Source: Sulfurospirillum sp. UBA2217
Lineage (GTDB): Bacteria > Campylobacterota > Campylobacteria > Campylobacterales > Sulfurospirillaceae
DNA length: 36,747 nucleotides
Reading direction: 5' to 3'
Assembly (NCBI GenBank): GCA_002328495.1
Contig: DCUJ01000005.1
Location: forward strand, 1 to 36,747
Positions 29,142 to 36,747 of the stretch are shown here, piece after piece. The notes beneath the pieces were generated by a model. It searched no databases, was not told the origin of the DNA, and saw nothing but the letters and a program-made list of their open reading frames with translations. Each line of letters starts with the position of its first letter. Within the stretch, counting starts at the first letter, position 1. A program made the position numbers and the translations under genes.

Positions 29142-30280
29142 ACGTGCTTATTGCTATGGATTCCTTTAAAGGGTGTGCCAGTTCTCGTGAACTCTCCTGT
29201 GCCATCGAAAAGGGCATCAAAGGGGTTTACCCTGATGCTTCAATAGGTGCCTATGAAATCGCCGATGGAGGAGAGGGAACACTCGAAGCGATGGTCGCAA
29301 ACAGCGGTGGAAAAATCTTTACATGTAAAGTACACGACCCTTTGATGAAGGTGATAGAAGCATCCTATGGCATCTTGGGCGATGGGGTAACGTGCGTGAT
29401 AGAGATGGCACGTGCATCAGGGCTTCCGTTGGTTCCTAAAGAAAAACGCAATCCGCTTTTAACCACCACCTTTGGGGTGGGAGAACTGATTCAAGAAGCT
29501 TTGTTAAAAGGGTGCCGAAAGTTTATCGTGGGCATTGGAGGCAGTGCGACCAACGATGCGGGCGTGGGAATGCTTCAAGCTTTGGGTTTTTCGTTTTTAG
29601 ATAAAGAGGGTAAAGAGGTAGGAGTAGGGGGAGGTGCCTTGGGAAACGTCGTGCGTATTGACACCTCGAACGCTTTAAGTGCTTTACGTGAATGCACCTT
29701 TACCGTCGCATGCGATGTGGACAATCCGATGTATGGAGAACGAGGTGCTGCACATATTTATAGCCGTCAAAAAGGGGCAAGTGAAGCAGATGTGTTCACG
29801 CTTGATGCGCATGTTAAACATTTTGCGCAGGTCATTGAAAAAGAGCTGGGAAAAGACGTAGCGCATATCAAGGGTTCTGGTGCGGCAGGTGCGCTAGGAG
29901 GGGGCTTTTTAGCCTTTTTAAATGCAACACTGTGCTCAGGCATCGACATCGTTTTGGATGCGATAGATTTTGATGCAAAGCTTCGAGGAATTGACTTTGT
30001 CATCACAGGAGAGGGAAAAATCGACGCGCAATCCTTGATGGGAAAAGTCATCAGCGGTATCGCAAAGCGTTGCGTCAAAGCCAATGTCCCTCTTATCGCT
30101 CTTGCAGGCAGTCTGGAAGAAGATGCCTTTGTTTCGCATGAAAGTGGCGTAAGTGCGCTTTTTTCCATCCTCCATGCGCCGATGAGCTTAGAAGAAGCTA
30201 TGGGCAAAGAGACAACGCTAAAAAGCGTAGAACAAAGTGCTGGGGAGATTTTTCGACTGATAAAGGTAGCTAGATTATGA
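29138..30280 (+). CDS. Glycerate 2-kinase (GarK/GlxK family)
   Basis: This 380-residue kinase opens MNVLIAMDSFKGCASSRELSCAIEKGI and has the YEIADGGEGTLEAMV, KFIVGIGGSATNDAGVGMLQALGF and GSGAAGALGGGF blocks that mark the GarK/GlxK glycerate kinase family, which phosphorylates D-glycerate with ATP. I chose the ATG at 29138 (ATGA overlap with ogt), as the family start is MNVLIAMDSFKG; an open extension upstream lies wholly inside ogt. A TTACATGTAA copy at 29329 encodes FTCK. It overlaps rqcH by 4 bp. Confidence 0.93.
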   Translation: MNVLIAMDSFKGCASSRELSCAIEKGIKGVYPDASIGAYEIADGGEGTLEAMVANSGGKIFTCKVHDPLMKVIEASYGILGDGVTCVIEMARASGLPLVPKEKRNPLLTTTFGVGELIQEALLKGCRKFIVGIGGSATNDAGVGMLQALGFSFLDKEGKEVGVGGGALGNVVRIDTSNALSALRECTFTVACDVDNPMYGERGAAHIYSRQKGASEADVFTLDAHVKHFAQVIEKELGKDVAHIKGSGAAGALGGGFLAFLNATLCSGIDIVLDAIDFDAKLRGIDFVITGEGKIDAQSLMGKVISGIAKRCVKANVPLIALAGSLEEDAFVSHESGVSALFSILHAPMSLEEAMGKETTLKSVEQSAGEIFRLIKVARL

Positions 30281-31608
30281 AACACGCAGAATTGATTTGT
30301 ATCGCAGAGTATCTCACACACTTTAAAAAAATTTCCTCCATTTCTCGTGCGGATGATAATGTTTTAAAGCTCTATTTTGAGCGAGGTTTGCCTTTGTTTG
30401 TGGATTTGAGTCGGAATGATTCGTATATGTTCCAAAAAGAGGACTTTAAACGCTCGAAACTTTACAACGCTCCGTTTGATGTCATTTTAGCCAAGCGGTT
30501 TGCTAATAGTGCTTTGGAAAAAGTTGAGGTGGAAGAGGGGAACCGCATTGTGCGTTTACATGTAAAGGCGAGTTCAAGTTATAAAGCACTCTTTACGACC
30601 TTGCAACTGGAATTTACGGGGCGCAATACCAATGCCATCATCTTGGACGAAGAGGGTGTGGTGTTAGAAGCTTTGCGGCACATTGATGCAAGTGTGAGTT
30701 TTAGAAGTGTTAAGGTGGGGGAAGCCTTATTGGCTCTGCCCGCACGAGAGCTTAAAGAGAAGCCTTTTGTGCTGGAGGGAAGTGTGGAAGAGTATCTCAA
30801 GGAGGCGTATGAAAAACGTTTACATGTAAGGTTGGCAGAGACAAAAAGTCAAAAAAGAGCCTTAATCACAAAGAAAATCGAAAAACTTATTTCGCATATT
30901 GAGATGCTTGAAAACGAGGCGGAGCTTTACGCACAAAGTGACGAGGCGAATCATCAGGGCACGCTTGTTTTAGCCAATTTGCATCGTATTAAAGGGTATC
31001 TTGAGTGTGTGACCTTGGTTGATTTTGAGGGCAAAGAGGTGCAAATCGCTTTGCCAAAAGAAGCCGCAACACCTCAAATGGCGGCGAATATGCTTTTTAA
31101 GAAGTCCAAAAAACTCCGCCAAAAAGCACTCTCCGTACACCGTCAAAAGGAGAATTTGGAAGAAAAAAAACTCTTTTTAGAGCGACTCTCACAGATGGTG
31201 GAAAGTGCAGTAGATGAAGAGGAAATCAATATCTTACTGCCCAAGCAACGCCAAGTCAAACAAAAAGGCGAAGAGAGTTTGTACTATGAAACCTTTTTTG
31301 TTGAGGGCTATAAAATCATGATAGGCAAAAATGAAAAAGGCAATATCGCCCTTTTAAAAGAAGCCCGCAAGAGTGATATGTGGTTACATGTAAAAGACCT
31401 TCCCTCCTCTCACGTCATCATTCGCACTGAAAAACAGAGCGTCCCTGAGGATGTATTACTTTTTGCCGCCAAATTGTGTGTGCATCTCAGTGTGACTTCA
31501 AAAGGCGGCTATTTGGTCGATTATACTCAAAGAAAAAACGTCAAACCCTTCGATGGAGCGAATGTTGCTTATGAGGTGTATCAAACGTTAAAAATTTACA
31601 AAGAGTAA
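30277..31608 (+). CDS. rqcH: NFACT-family ribosome quality control protein (RqcH-like)
   Basis: This 443-residue protein, often called fibronectin-binding protein, has an N-terminal NFACT-N-like domain (about residues 1-180), a central coiled coil (about 180-310, including KKSKKLRQKALSVHRQKENLEEKK) and a C-terminal NFACT-R/DUF814 domain with KNEKGNIALLKEARKSDMWLHVKDLPSSHVIIRT and the final KKNVKPF-like block. Homologues bind stalled 50S subunits and help add Ala tails to unfinished chains. Three TTACATGTAA copies lie inside, read as LHVK, LHVR and LHVK; the last falls in the conserved DMWLHVKDLP motif. A diverged copy of its last 15 codons occurs 143 bp downstream. Confidence 0.88.
   Translation: MKHAELICIAEYLTHFKKISSISRADDNVLKLYFERGLPLFVDLSRNDSYMFQKEDFKRSKLYNAPFDVILAKRFANSALEKVEVEEGNRIVRLHVKASSSYKALFTTLQLEFTGRNTNAIILDEEGVVLEALRHIDASVSFRSVKVGEALLALPARELKEKPFVLEGSVEEYLKEAYEKRLHVRLAETKSQKRALITKKIEKLISHIEMLENEAELYAQSDEANHQGTLVLANLHRIKGYLECVTLVDFEGKEVQIALPKEAATPQMAANMLFKKSKKLRQKALSVHRQKENLEEKKLFLERLSQMVESAVDEEEINILLPKQRQVKQKGEESLYYETFFVEGYKIMIGKNEKGNIALLKEARKSDMWLHVKDLPSSHVIIRTEKQSVPEDVLLFAAKLCVHLSVTSKGGYLVDYTQRKNVKPFDGANVAYEVYQTLKIYKE
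31564..31608 (+). repeat. rqcH 3' end, first copy of a direct repeat
   Basis: The last 15 codons of rqcH including the stop (VAYEVYQTLKIYKE). They are repeated at 31707-31751 with five single-base differences, all at third positions or in the stop codon. Confidence 0.9.
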
Positions 31609-31624
31609 CCAGTTTTCCAGTTTC

Positions 31625-31689
31625 TGGCTCTCAAGAGCCAAGCTTTAGCGCATAGCGCAGCGTAGCTTTTTAGGCTTTGCCTAGAAAGC
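31625..31689. repeat. Palindrome-rich insert between the duplicated rqcH ends
   Basis: The 98 bp between the two repeats (31609-31706) contain TGGCTC-TCAA-GAGCCA (31625-31640), a doubled TAGCGCA (31647-31660), and GCTTTTTAGGC-TTT-GCCTAGAAAGC (31665-31689, one mismatch). The content is unlike neighbouring coding DNA. It may be a small repeat element or the remains of an insertion; the first hairpin could also end rqcH transcription. Confidence 0.6.
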
Positions 31690-31706
31690 GTGTAAAAAAT
31701 AGTAGC

Positions 31707-31751
31707 GTTGCTTATGAAGTGTATCAAACGTTAAAAATCTACAAGGAATAG
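31707..31751 (+). pseudogene. Second, diverged copy of the rqcH 3' end
   Basis: This reads VAYEVYQTLKIYKE and stop (TAG in place of TAA) in an open frame with no start codon of its own. All five differences from the true rqcH end are synonymous. It is a relic, not a gene. It lies upstream of the 105-residue protein gene. Confidence 0.85.
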
Positions 31752-31764
31752 GATTTATTTTAAA

Positions 31765-31774
31765 TTACATGTAA
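31765..31774. repeat. TTACATGTAA palindrome before the acidic small-protein gene
   Basis: An intergenic copy, 21 bp before the ATG at 31796 and a few bases from its AAAGGAG ribosome site. Confidence 0.85.
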
Positions 31775-31795
31775 AGAGTAAAGGAGACGAAACTC

Positions 31796-32113
31796 ATGCC
31801 CGTAGGTCCTGTAGGAAGTGTGATTTATGCCAATCAAATGATTCCCATCCAAGCCTCCAAGCAAACCGAAGTGCAAAATGCGCTTCAAATGCAAAGTGCC
31901 GTAGCTGCTGCCATGCAAAATGAAAAAGAAGATGAAGTCCAAGATGTCAGACCCACAGAAGAGACGTACAAAATAGACCCAGAAAAAGAGCATCAGCGAC
32001 AAACCAATGAAGAAGAACAAGGAACAACAGAAGAAGAATACAAGCGCGATGGCAAAGAGCATAAAGATGAAGAAACACCTTACCATGTAGGACTTTTGGA
32101 TATTAAAGCTTAG
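31796..32113 (+). CDS. Small acidic hypothetical protein
   Basis: I do not recognise a family for this 105-residue protein. The N-terminus MPVGPVGSVIYANQMIPIQAS is followed by an Ala/Gln/Met helix, then a long disordered, highly charged stretch (residues about 42-95, mainly Glu, Lys, Gln, Thr) and a short hydrophobic end YHVGLLDIKA. No signal or membrane segment. The ribosome site AAAGGAG is strong and cdsA follows 37 bp on. The conserved-looking ends around a variable charged middle suggest a linker or flexible partner protein. Confidence 0.65.
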   Translation: MPVGPVGSVIYANQMIPIQASKQTEVQNALQMQSAVAAAMQNEKEDEVQDVRPTEETYKIDPEKEHQRQTNEEEQGTTEEEYKRDGKEHKDEETPYHVGLLDIKA

Positions 32114-32150
32114 CTTTGATATTATTTCTAAAAAACAAAAGAGACCTAAC

Positions 32151-32915
32151 ATGGATCTAAAATCACTCTACGAATCGAACAAGCAACGTGTATTAACCGG
32201 TCTTTTGATGGTAGCGTTTGCTATTTTGTTTGCTATTTTGGATAATGGATTTATCACATGGCTTGTTTTAGGCGTGATTTACCTCGTTGCGTTCCATGAG
32301 GCGATGAAGCTCTTTGGCATTACAGACAATAAACTCATCGTCTATGCGGTGGCACTGTGGTTGGTAGCGTTTATTTACCCCAACCCAAGTGATTTGATTT
32401 ATTTAGCACTTATCGTTGTTTTGGGCGTGATGGCGTATACAAAAAACCTTGATTATAAACAGCTTATCCCTTTCTTTTATCCTTCCATTTCGATGCTTTT
32501 TATGTACGCACTCTACCACGACTTTGGTATGAAAGTTTTTATTTGGCTGGTTGTTGTTGTCGCATTGACCGATACGGGGGCTTATTTTGTAGGTAAAAGC
32601 ATTGGTAAAACCTCTTTTTCGCCTACTTCGCCCAATAAAACCTTAGAAGGTGTTTTGGGTGGTATTATTATCGCAACGGTTGCGGGTACGTTTTTAGGTA
32701 CGTTTTTTGTGCCTTTTTTCTTAGCATTGATTGTCTCTGCTTTGACATCCGTGGCATCGGTTTTTGGTGACTTATTTGAGAGTTTGCTCAAGCGTGAAGC
32801 AGGCGTAAAAGATAGTGGAAACGTTTTTCCTGGGCATGGAGGAATGTTAGATCGTCTTGATGGCTACTTATTTGGCGTTGTGGTGATGGTGACCTTGCTT
32901 CGAGGTTTTGCGTAA
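32151..32915 (+). CDS. cdsA: Phosphatidate cytidylyltransferase CdsA
   Basis: This 254-residue inner-membrane enzyme makes CDP-diacylglycerol from phosphatidate and CTP for phospholipid synthesis. It has about seven to eight membrane helices and the family signature near the C-terminus, LLKREAGVKDSGNVFPGHGGMLDRLDGYLF, preceded by SPNKTLEGVLGG. Its TAA stop abuts the GTG start of dxr, a common pairing in bacteria that links lipid and isoprenoid synthesis. Confidence 0.95.
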   Translation: MDLKSLYESNKQRVLTGLLMVAFAILFAILDNGFITWLVLGVIYLVAFHEAMKLFGITDNKLIVYAVALWLVAFIYPNPSDLIYLALIVVLGVMAYTKNLDYKQLIPFFYPSISMLFMYALYHDFGMKVFIWLVVVVALTDTGAYFVGKSIGKTSFSPTSPNKTLEGVLGGIIIATVAGTFLGTFFVPFFLALIVSALTSVASVFGDLFESLLKREAGVKDSGNVFPGHGGMLDRLDGYLFGVVVMVTLLRGFA

Positions 32916-33983
32916 GTGATTCTTTTAGGCTCTACTGGCTCTATTGGGGTCAATGCGCTGATGATCGCTAAGCGATTTGGCATTGACATTGAAGCCTTGT
33001 GCGCGGGAAAAAATATCACCCTTTTAAATGAACAAATTGAAGCATTTCACCCCAAATACGTGGCAATTTCGGATGCCAATGATGCTTTACATGTAAAACA
33101 CGATAGGGTTTTTGTGGGAGAAGAGGGCATCGTGGAGATGCTTTCATTGTGCCAAAGCCAGATGGTGGTGAACGCCCTTGTTGGTTTTGTAGGACTGCGC
33201 CCAAGCATTGAGACGCTACGACTTGGCAAACGCTTAGCTTTAGCCAACAAAGAGTCCTTAGTCGTCGCAGGACACTTGCTCGATACCTCAAAAATCACTC
33301 CCATTGACAGCGAGCATTTTGGTTTGTGGTATCTTTTGAATGGACGCAGTGTTTCACGCATGACGATTACTGCAAGCGGTGGCGCGTTTCGCGACACACC
33401 TCTGGATAAAATCGCTTCGATGAGCCCCAGCGATGCACTCAAGCATCCCAACTGGAGCATGGGTTCTAAAATCACCATTGACAGTGCTACGATGACCAAT
33501 AAACTGTTTGAGCTTTTAGAAGCCAAATGGCTTTTTGGATGTGATAATTTGGATGCCATCATCGAGCCAAAGTCCATTATTCATGCGTTTGTGGATTTTG
33601 TGGACGGGAGTATGACCGCACATTTAGCCAATGCCGATATGAAATTGCCCATCGCCTACGCCTTATTAGGAAAGGTGGAAGAGCCTATTTTACCCTCGGT
33701 GAATTTGCATCACATCGGAGGATTTTCGTTTCAAAGTATCTGTGAAAAACGCTATCCGATTTGGGAAATTAAAGACGATGTGCTAAAAAATCCTACGCGG
33801 GGTGTGGTGATAAATGCGGCAAACGAAATGGCACAAGCGCACTTTTTTAACGGTAAAATAAACATTTTAGAATTGGCAGAACTGACCAAAAGAGCCTATC
33901 GTGCTTTTGAAGATGCCAGCCCCCAAAGCCTAGATGAGGTTTTTGAAATCGACCGTGAAGTACGGAAATATTGCTTGCAATAA
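32916..33983 (+). CDS. dxr: 1-deoxy-D-xylulose 5-phosphate reductoisomerase
   Basis: This 355-residue MEP-pathway enzyme turns DXP into MEP with NADPH. Visible motifs are the nucleotide loop LLGSTGSIGVNAL (residues 3-15), ALANKESLV, the metal-site DSEHFGLW, ITASGGAFRD and HPNWSMGSKITIDSATMTNK with FELLEAKWLF. It is slightly shorter than most homologues but complete. It begins with GTG immediately after the cdsA stop. A TTACATGTAA copy encodes LHVK near residue 58. Confidence 0.96.
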   Translation: MILLGSTGSIGVNALMIAKRFGIDIEALCAGKNITLLNEQIEAFHPKYVAISDANDALHVKHDRVFVGEEGIVEMLSLCQSQMVVNALVGFVGLRPSIETLRLGKRLALANKESLVVAGHLLDTSKITPIDSEHFGLWYLLNGRSVSRMTITASGGAFRDTPLDKIASMSPSDALKHPNWSMGSKITIDSATMTNKLFELLEAKWLFGCDNLDAIIEPKSIIHAFVDFVDGSMTAHLANADMKLPIAYALLGKVEEPILPSVNLHHIGGFSFQSICEKRYPIWEIKDDVLKNPTRGVVINAANEMAQAHFFNGKINILELAELTKRAYRAFEDASPQSLDEVFEIDREVRKYCLQ

Positions 33984-33986
33984 TCG

Positions 33987-33996
33987 TTACATGTAA
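33987..33996. repeat. TTACATGTAA palindrome after dxr
   Basis: An intergenic copy 3 bp after the dxr stop and 50 bp before the permease ATG; the last copy in the window. Confidence 0.85.
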
Positions 33997-34046
33997 AGGC
34001 TTATGAAAGAAGTCCAATGATAAAAATCTACCACAAAGAGGTATAA

Positions 34047-35297
34047 ATGCTACACAGTACAGACTACAATTTTAGGATCAAGGACAGCATCATCGGGTTG
34101 CAGTTTTTGTTCGTTGCCTTTGGTGCACTGGTTTTAGTGCCTATTTTAACAGGGCTCAATCCCAACGTTGCCCTTTTTACCGCAGGGCTTGGAACACTGA
34201 TTTTTCAGCTCACAACACGAAAAGCGATACCGCCCATTTTCTTGGCATCATCGTTTGCGTTTATCGCGCCGATTATTTACGGGGTTCAAACTTGGGGCAT
34301 TGCAGGTACGATGAGTGGTTTGGTTGCGGCAGGTTTATTTTATGTTGCTTTGAGTATTTTGATTCAGATAAAAGGCTCCAATTTCATTCATGTGATTTTA
34401 CCTCCTGTAGTGACAGGTCCTGTGATTATGACCATTGGTTTGATTCTCTCCCCTGTGGCGGTCAATATGGCAATGGGTAAAACAGGCGATGGTGCTATTG
34501 TCTTGGTTCCTTTTGCGCAAGCGATTACGATTTCACTCTCCGCCTTGATTGTGACCATGCTTGTGACCCTCCTTGGAAAAGGAATTGTGAGATTACTTCC
34601 TATATTGTGTGGTGTTGTAGTTGGTTATATCGTCGCCCTTCTTTTTGGAATTGTCAATTTTGCTCCCGTTGCCAATGCCCCTTGGTTTGCGATACCCGCT
34701 TTTGTCTTCCCAGAGTTTAATTTGCAAGCCATTTTGTACATTTTACCCATAGCCATTGCGCCTGCGGTTGAACATGTGGGTGATATTTTAGCGATTAGCA
34801 ATGTGACGAAGAAAGATTATCTTAAAGAGCCTGGACTCAAACGTACCCTTTTAGGCGATGGTTTAGCCACAAGTGCTGCGTCATTTTTTGGTGGACCTCC
34901 TAATACGACGTACTCAGAAGTAACGGGAGCGGTGAGCATTACCAAAGCGTTTAATCCTGCCATTATGACGTGGGCGGCTATTTTTGCGATTTTACTCGCT
35001 TTTGTGGGAAAATTAGGTGGTTTATTGGCAACGATTCCTGTGCCTGTTATGGGTGGTATCTTATTGCTTCTATTTGGTATTATTGCCTCCATCGGGCTTG
35101 AAACACTGATCAAAGGTAAAGTCGATATGGCAGACCCTCGCAATATGATTATTGTCTCCATCATGTTGGTCTTTGCGATTGGTGGTATGGCGTTTGATTT
35201 TGGTGCGGCTAAATTTAGCGGTATTGGTTTGGGTGCGATTGTGGGTATTTTTCTTAATCTTGTGTTACCAAAAACTCGCCATTTTGATGGCTATTAA
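34047..35297 (+). CDS. NCS2-family uracil/xanthine permease
   Basis: This 416-residue inner-membrane transporter has about 14 hydrophobic segments and NCS2 marks: the start YNFRIKDSIIGLQFLFVAFGALVLVPILTGLNP, the helix AIAPAVEHVGDILAISN that holds the substrate-binding Glu, and GGPPNTTYSEVTGAVSITK. The closest characterised group is UraA-like, so uracil with protons is the best guess. The ribosome site is AAAGAGG. It is followed after 12 bp by the AGCS symporter gene, probably in one transcript. Confidence 0.9.
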   Translation: MLHSTDYNFRIKDSIIGLQFLFVAFGALVLVPILTGLNPNVALFTAGLGTLIFQLTTRKAIPPIFLASSFAFIAPIIYGVQTWGIAGTMSGLVAAGLFYVALSILIQIKGSNFIHVILPPVVTGPVIMTIGLILSPVAVNMAMGKTGDGAIVLVPFAQAITISLSALIVTMLVTLLGKGIVRLLPILCGVVVGYIVALLFGIVNFAPVANAPWFAIPAFVFPEFNLQAILYILPIAIAPAVEHVGDILAISNVTKKDYLKEPGLKRTLLGDGLATSAASFFGGPPNTTYSEVTGAVSITKAFNPAIMTWAAIFAILLAFVGKLGGLLATIPVPVMGGILLLLFGIIASIGLETLIKGKVDMADPRNMIIVSIMLVFAIGGMAFDFGAAKFSGIGLGAIVGIFLNLVLPKTRHFDGY

Positions 35298-35309
35298 AAA
35301 GGAGCAGGC

Positions 35310-36641
35310 ATGGAGTTTTTAGAGAAGATTGTTTCTGTTTTATCGGGCATTGTGTGGGGTCCACCGATGCTTATTTTACTCGTGGGTACGGGCATTTACC
35401 TTACGATTATTCTAAAAGGGATGCAGTTTTGGGCACTACCTCATGCGTTAAAGCTTATTTTTCACAAAGAACCCGATGGGAAAGGGGAAATTAGCCATTT
35501 TGCGGCACTGATGACAGCCCTCGCGGCAACGGTGGGCATTGGTAACATCGTGGGTGTTGCTACCGCGATTACGCTTGGAGGTCCAGGGGCAGTCTTTTGG
35601 ATGTGGATGACAGGCTTGGTGGGAATGGCAACGAAATACTCCGAAGCCGTACTGGCTGTTAAATACCGTCAAGCAGGACACCATGGCTATAAGGGTGGAC
35701 CAATGTACTACCTAACCTATGGTTTAAATATGCCTCGTTTGGGTATGGCATTTGCTGTTTTTACGGCTCTTGCGGCGTTTGGTATCGGCAATATGACGCA
35801 AGCCAATGCGGTAGCACAAATTTTAAATACCCAAATGGCCATCCCAACATGGGTCACAGGTTTGGTACTTTTAACGTTAACAGCATTGGTGATTTTAGGA
35901 GGGATTAAATCGATTGGTCGTTTTACCTCTTTTTTAGTTCCTGTTATGATTTTGGTGTACGTGAGCGTTGCACTTGTTATCTTGGCGATGAATCTCGATA
36001 AAATCGGTGGTGCGTTTGGGCTTATTTTTGGACATGCCTTTAGCCCAGCCGCAGCAGGTGGTGGTTTTGCGGGTGCAACGATAGCAGCAGCCATTCGTTA
36101 TGGTGTCGCACGTGGTGTTTTTTCCAACGAATCAGGACTTGGTTCTGCGCCTATTGCCGCAGCTGCCGCTAAAACGAATGACCCTGTGCGTCAAGCACTG
36201 GTGAGTATGACTCAGACATTTATCGATACCTTGGTCGTTTGTACGATGACAGCACTGATTATTCTTATCTCTCCGTTTTGGAAAGAAGGGGTGAATGCTG
36301 GAACGCTTACGATGCAAAGCTTTGGATTGCATTTGGGCTCATTTGGAACGATTGTGGTGGTGATTTCAACCGCCTTATTTGCCTATTCTACCATTCTTGG
36401 ATGGAGTTATTATGGTGAAAAAGCGTTTGAGTATATTTTTGGTGAGAAAAAAGTAAGACTGTATCGTGTGATTTTCATCGCTTTTGTGATGGTGGGCGCG
36501 ATGATGAAACTCTCTTTTGTCTGGGATTTCTCCGATTTGATGAACGGCATGATGGCGATTCCTAACTTGATTGCTCTTTTATTGCTCTCTAAAGTGATAA
36601 AGTCTGAAACCAATCGCTATTTTGATGTGTTTAAAAAATAG
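35310..36641 (+). CDS. AGCS-family sodium:alanine/glycine symporter
   Basis: This 443-residue transporter has about eleven helices and the family blocks ATVGIGNIVGVATAITLGGPGAVFWMWMTGLVGMATKYSEAVLAVKYR (residues about 70-117), GGPMYYLTYGL and GVARGVFSNESGLGSAPIAAAAAKT. It brings alanine or glycine in with sodium. The ribosome site is AAAGGAGCAGGC. Its stop codon TAG overlaps the ribosome site of the next gene. Confidence 0.94.
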   Translation: MEFLEKIVSVLSGIVWGPPMLILLVGTGIYLTIILKGMQFWALPHALKLIFHKEPDGKGEISHFAALMTALAATVGIGNIVGVATAITLGGPGAVFWMWMTGLVGMATKYSEAVLAVKYRQAGHHGYKGGPMYYLTYGLNMPRLGMAFAVFTALAAFGIGNMTQANAVAQILNTQMAIPTWVTGLVLLTLTALVILGGIKSIGRFTSFLVPVMILVYVSVALVILAMNLDKIGGAFGLIFGHAFSPAAAGGGFAGATIAAAIRYGVARGVFSNESGLGSAPIAAAAAKTNDPVRQALVSMTQTFIDTLVVCTMTALIILISPFWKEGVNAGTLTMQSFGLHLGSFGTIVVVISTALFAYSTILGWSYYGEKAFEYIFGEKKVRLYRVIFIAFVMVGAMMKLSFVWDFSDLMNGMMAIPNLIALLLLSKVIKSETNRYFDVFKK

Positions 36642-36650
36642 GAGAATATG

Positions 36651-36747
36651 TGTTTCGATTGACGTTTGCGATAGCCGCTATTATTGTTTTATCGCTGATT
36701 AACTTCTACAGCTACAGGCGCTTTTTAAAGCGCTTGGAGCTTTTTTC
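36651..36747 (+). CDS. Start of a membrane-anchored protein (partial)
   Basis: A GTG at 36651 behind AGGAG (36641-36645) opens a frame of 32 codons cut by the window end. It encodes one membrane helix (FRLTFAIAAIIVLSLINFYSY) then a basic segment RRFLKRLELF. This start is reminiscent of inner-membrane metallophosphoesterases of Campylobacterota, but too little is visible to be sure. The ATG two bases earlier is out of frame and stops after four codons. Confidence 0.55.

Noticed and set aside
29767..30321. 184-codon minus-strand frame opposite glycerate kinase
   Set aside because: It is antisense to a well-conserved kinase, with Ser/Pro-rich low-information sequence typical of shadows.
3120..33996. 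TTACATGTAA as operator of the local Crp/Fnr-type regulator
   Set aside because: Fourteen of 20 copies are inside genes, three of them in rqcH, and the half-site spacing does not suit a Crp/Fnr dimer.
3120..33996. The repeated palindrome as a CRISPR or tandem repeat array
   Set aside because: Copies are dispersed at irregular intervals of 0.1 to 5 kb with no spacer-repeat periodicity.

Overview
The window looks like chromosomal DNA of a Campylobacterota (Epsilonproteobacteria) member, most like Sulfurospirillum. This is inferred from protein recognition only: a DUF3373-type porin, an HP0495-like DUF493 protein, a small haem-less cytochrome-c-like family ending in SGNVPSC, a Campylobacterales-style PldA, and a periplasmic respiratory gene set. 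Base composition is moderately AT-rich and genes are packed tightly with many ATGA/GTGA overlaps. I saw no tRNA, rRNA, CRISPR array, transposase or phage gene, and no gene-free stretch exceeds 300 bases.

Region 1 (1-2300): the 3' tail of a duplicated cytochrome-c-like gene, its intact paralogue, and a porin, closed by a hairpin. Region 2 (2301-4033, minus): a leucine-rich-variant repeat protein, a small helical protein and an Mrp/ApbC ATPase. Region 3 (4190-12347, plus): a probable respiratory operon encoding a two-domain periplasmic rhodanese, a Tat-exported type II DMSO-reductase-family molybdoenzyme (alpha), a four-cluster Fe-S beta subunit, a haem-b/cytochrome-c fusion gamma subunit, a small Cys-rich periplasmic protein, a TorD-like chaperone and a polyferredoxin. 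The substrate is not readable; a sulfur or selenium oxyanion is a reasonable guess. Region 4 (12365-16833): a long helical protein, DUF493, moaC, an RRM protein, pldA and an EamA permease. Region 5 (16830-22647): three different NosL-like proteins with no nosZ in view, two of them divergent across a shared promoter region and the third closing a translationally coupled operon with an FtsX/LolD-type ABC transporter and a Cys-containing membrane protein. Region 6 (22682-26669, minus): a degenerate GGDEF-EAL protein, mobA, leuC, a DUF2892 protein and a Crp/Fnr regulator. Region 7 (26809-36747, mostly plus): peroxiredoxin, a mini Zn-ribbon-like protein, GGCT-like, GNAT, Ogt, glycerate kinase, RqcH/NFACT, a small acidic protein, cdsA, dxr, a uracil/xanthine permease, an AGCS symporter and the start of a further membrane-anchored protein.

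moaC and mobA (molybdenum cofactor), TorD, Mrp and Tat export fit around the molybdoenzyme. The most striking non-gene signal is a 10-bp palindrome, TTACATGTAA, with 20 exact copies by eye in 36.7 kb (chance expectation about 0.1), 14 of them inside genes. It looks like a genome-wide repeat of the HIP1 or DNA-uptake-sequence kind. Other notable signals are a duplicated 3' end of rqcH whose differences are all synonymous, and several clean inverted or direct repeats in divergent promoters.
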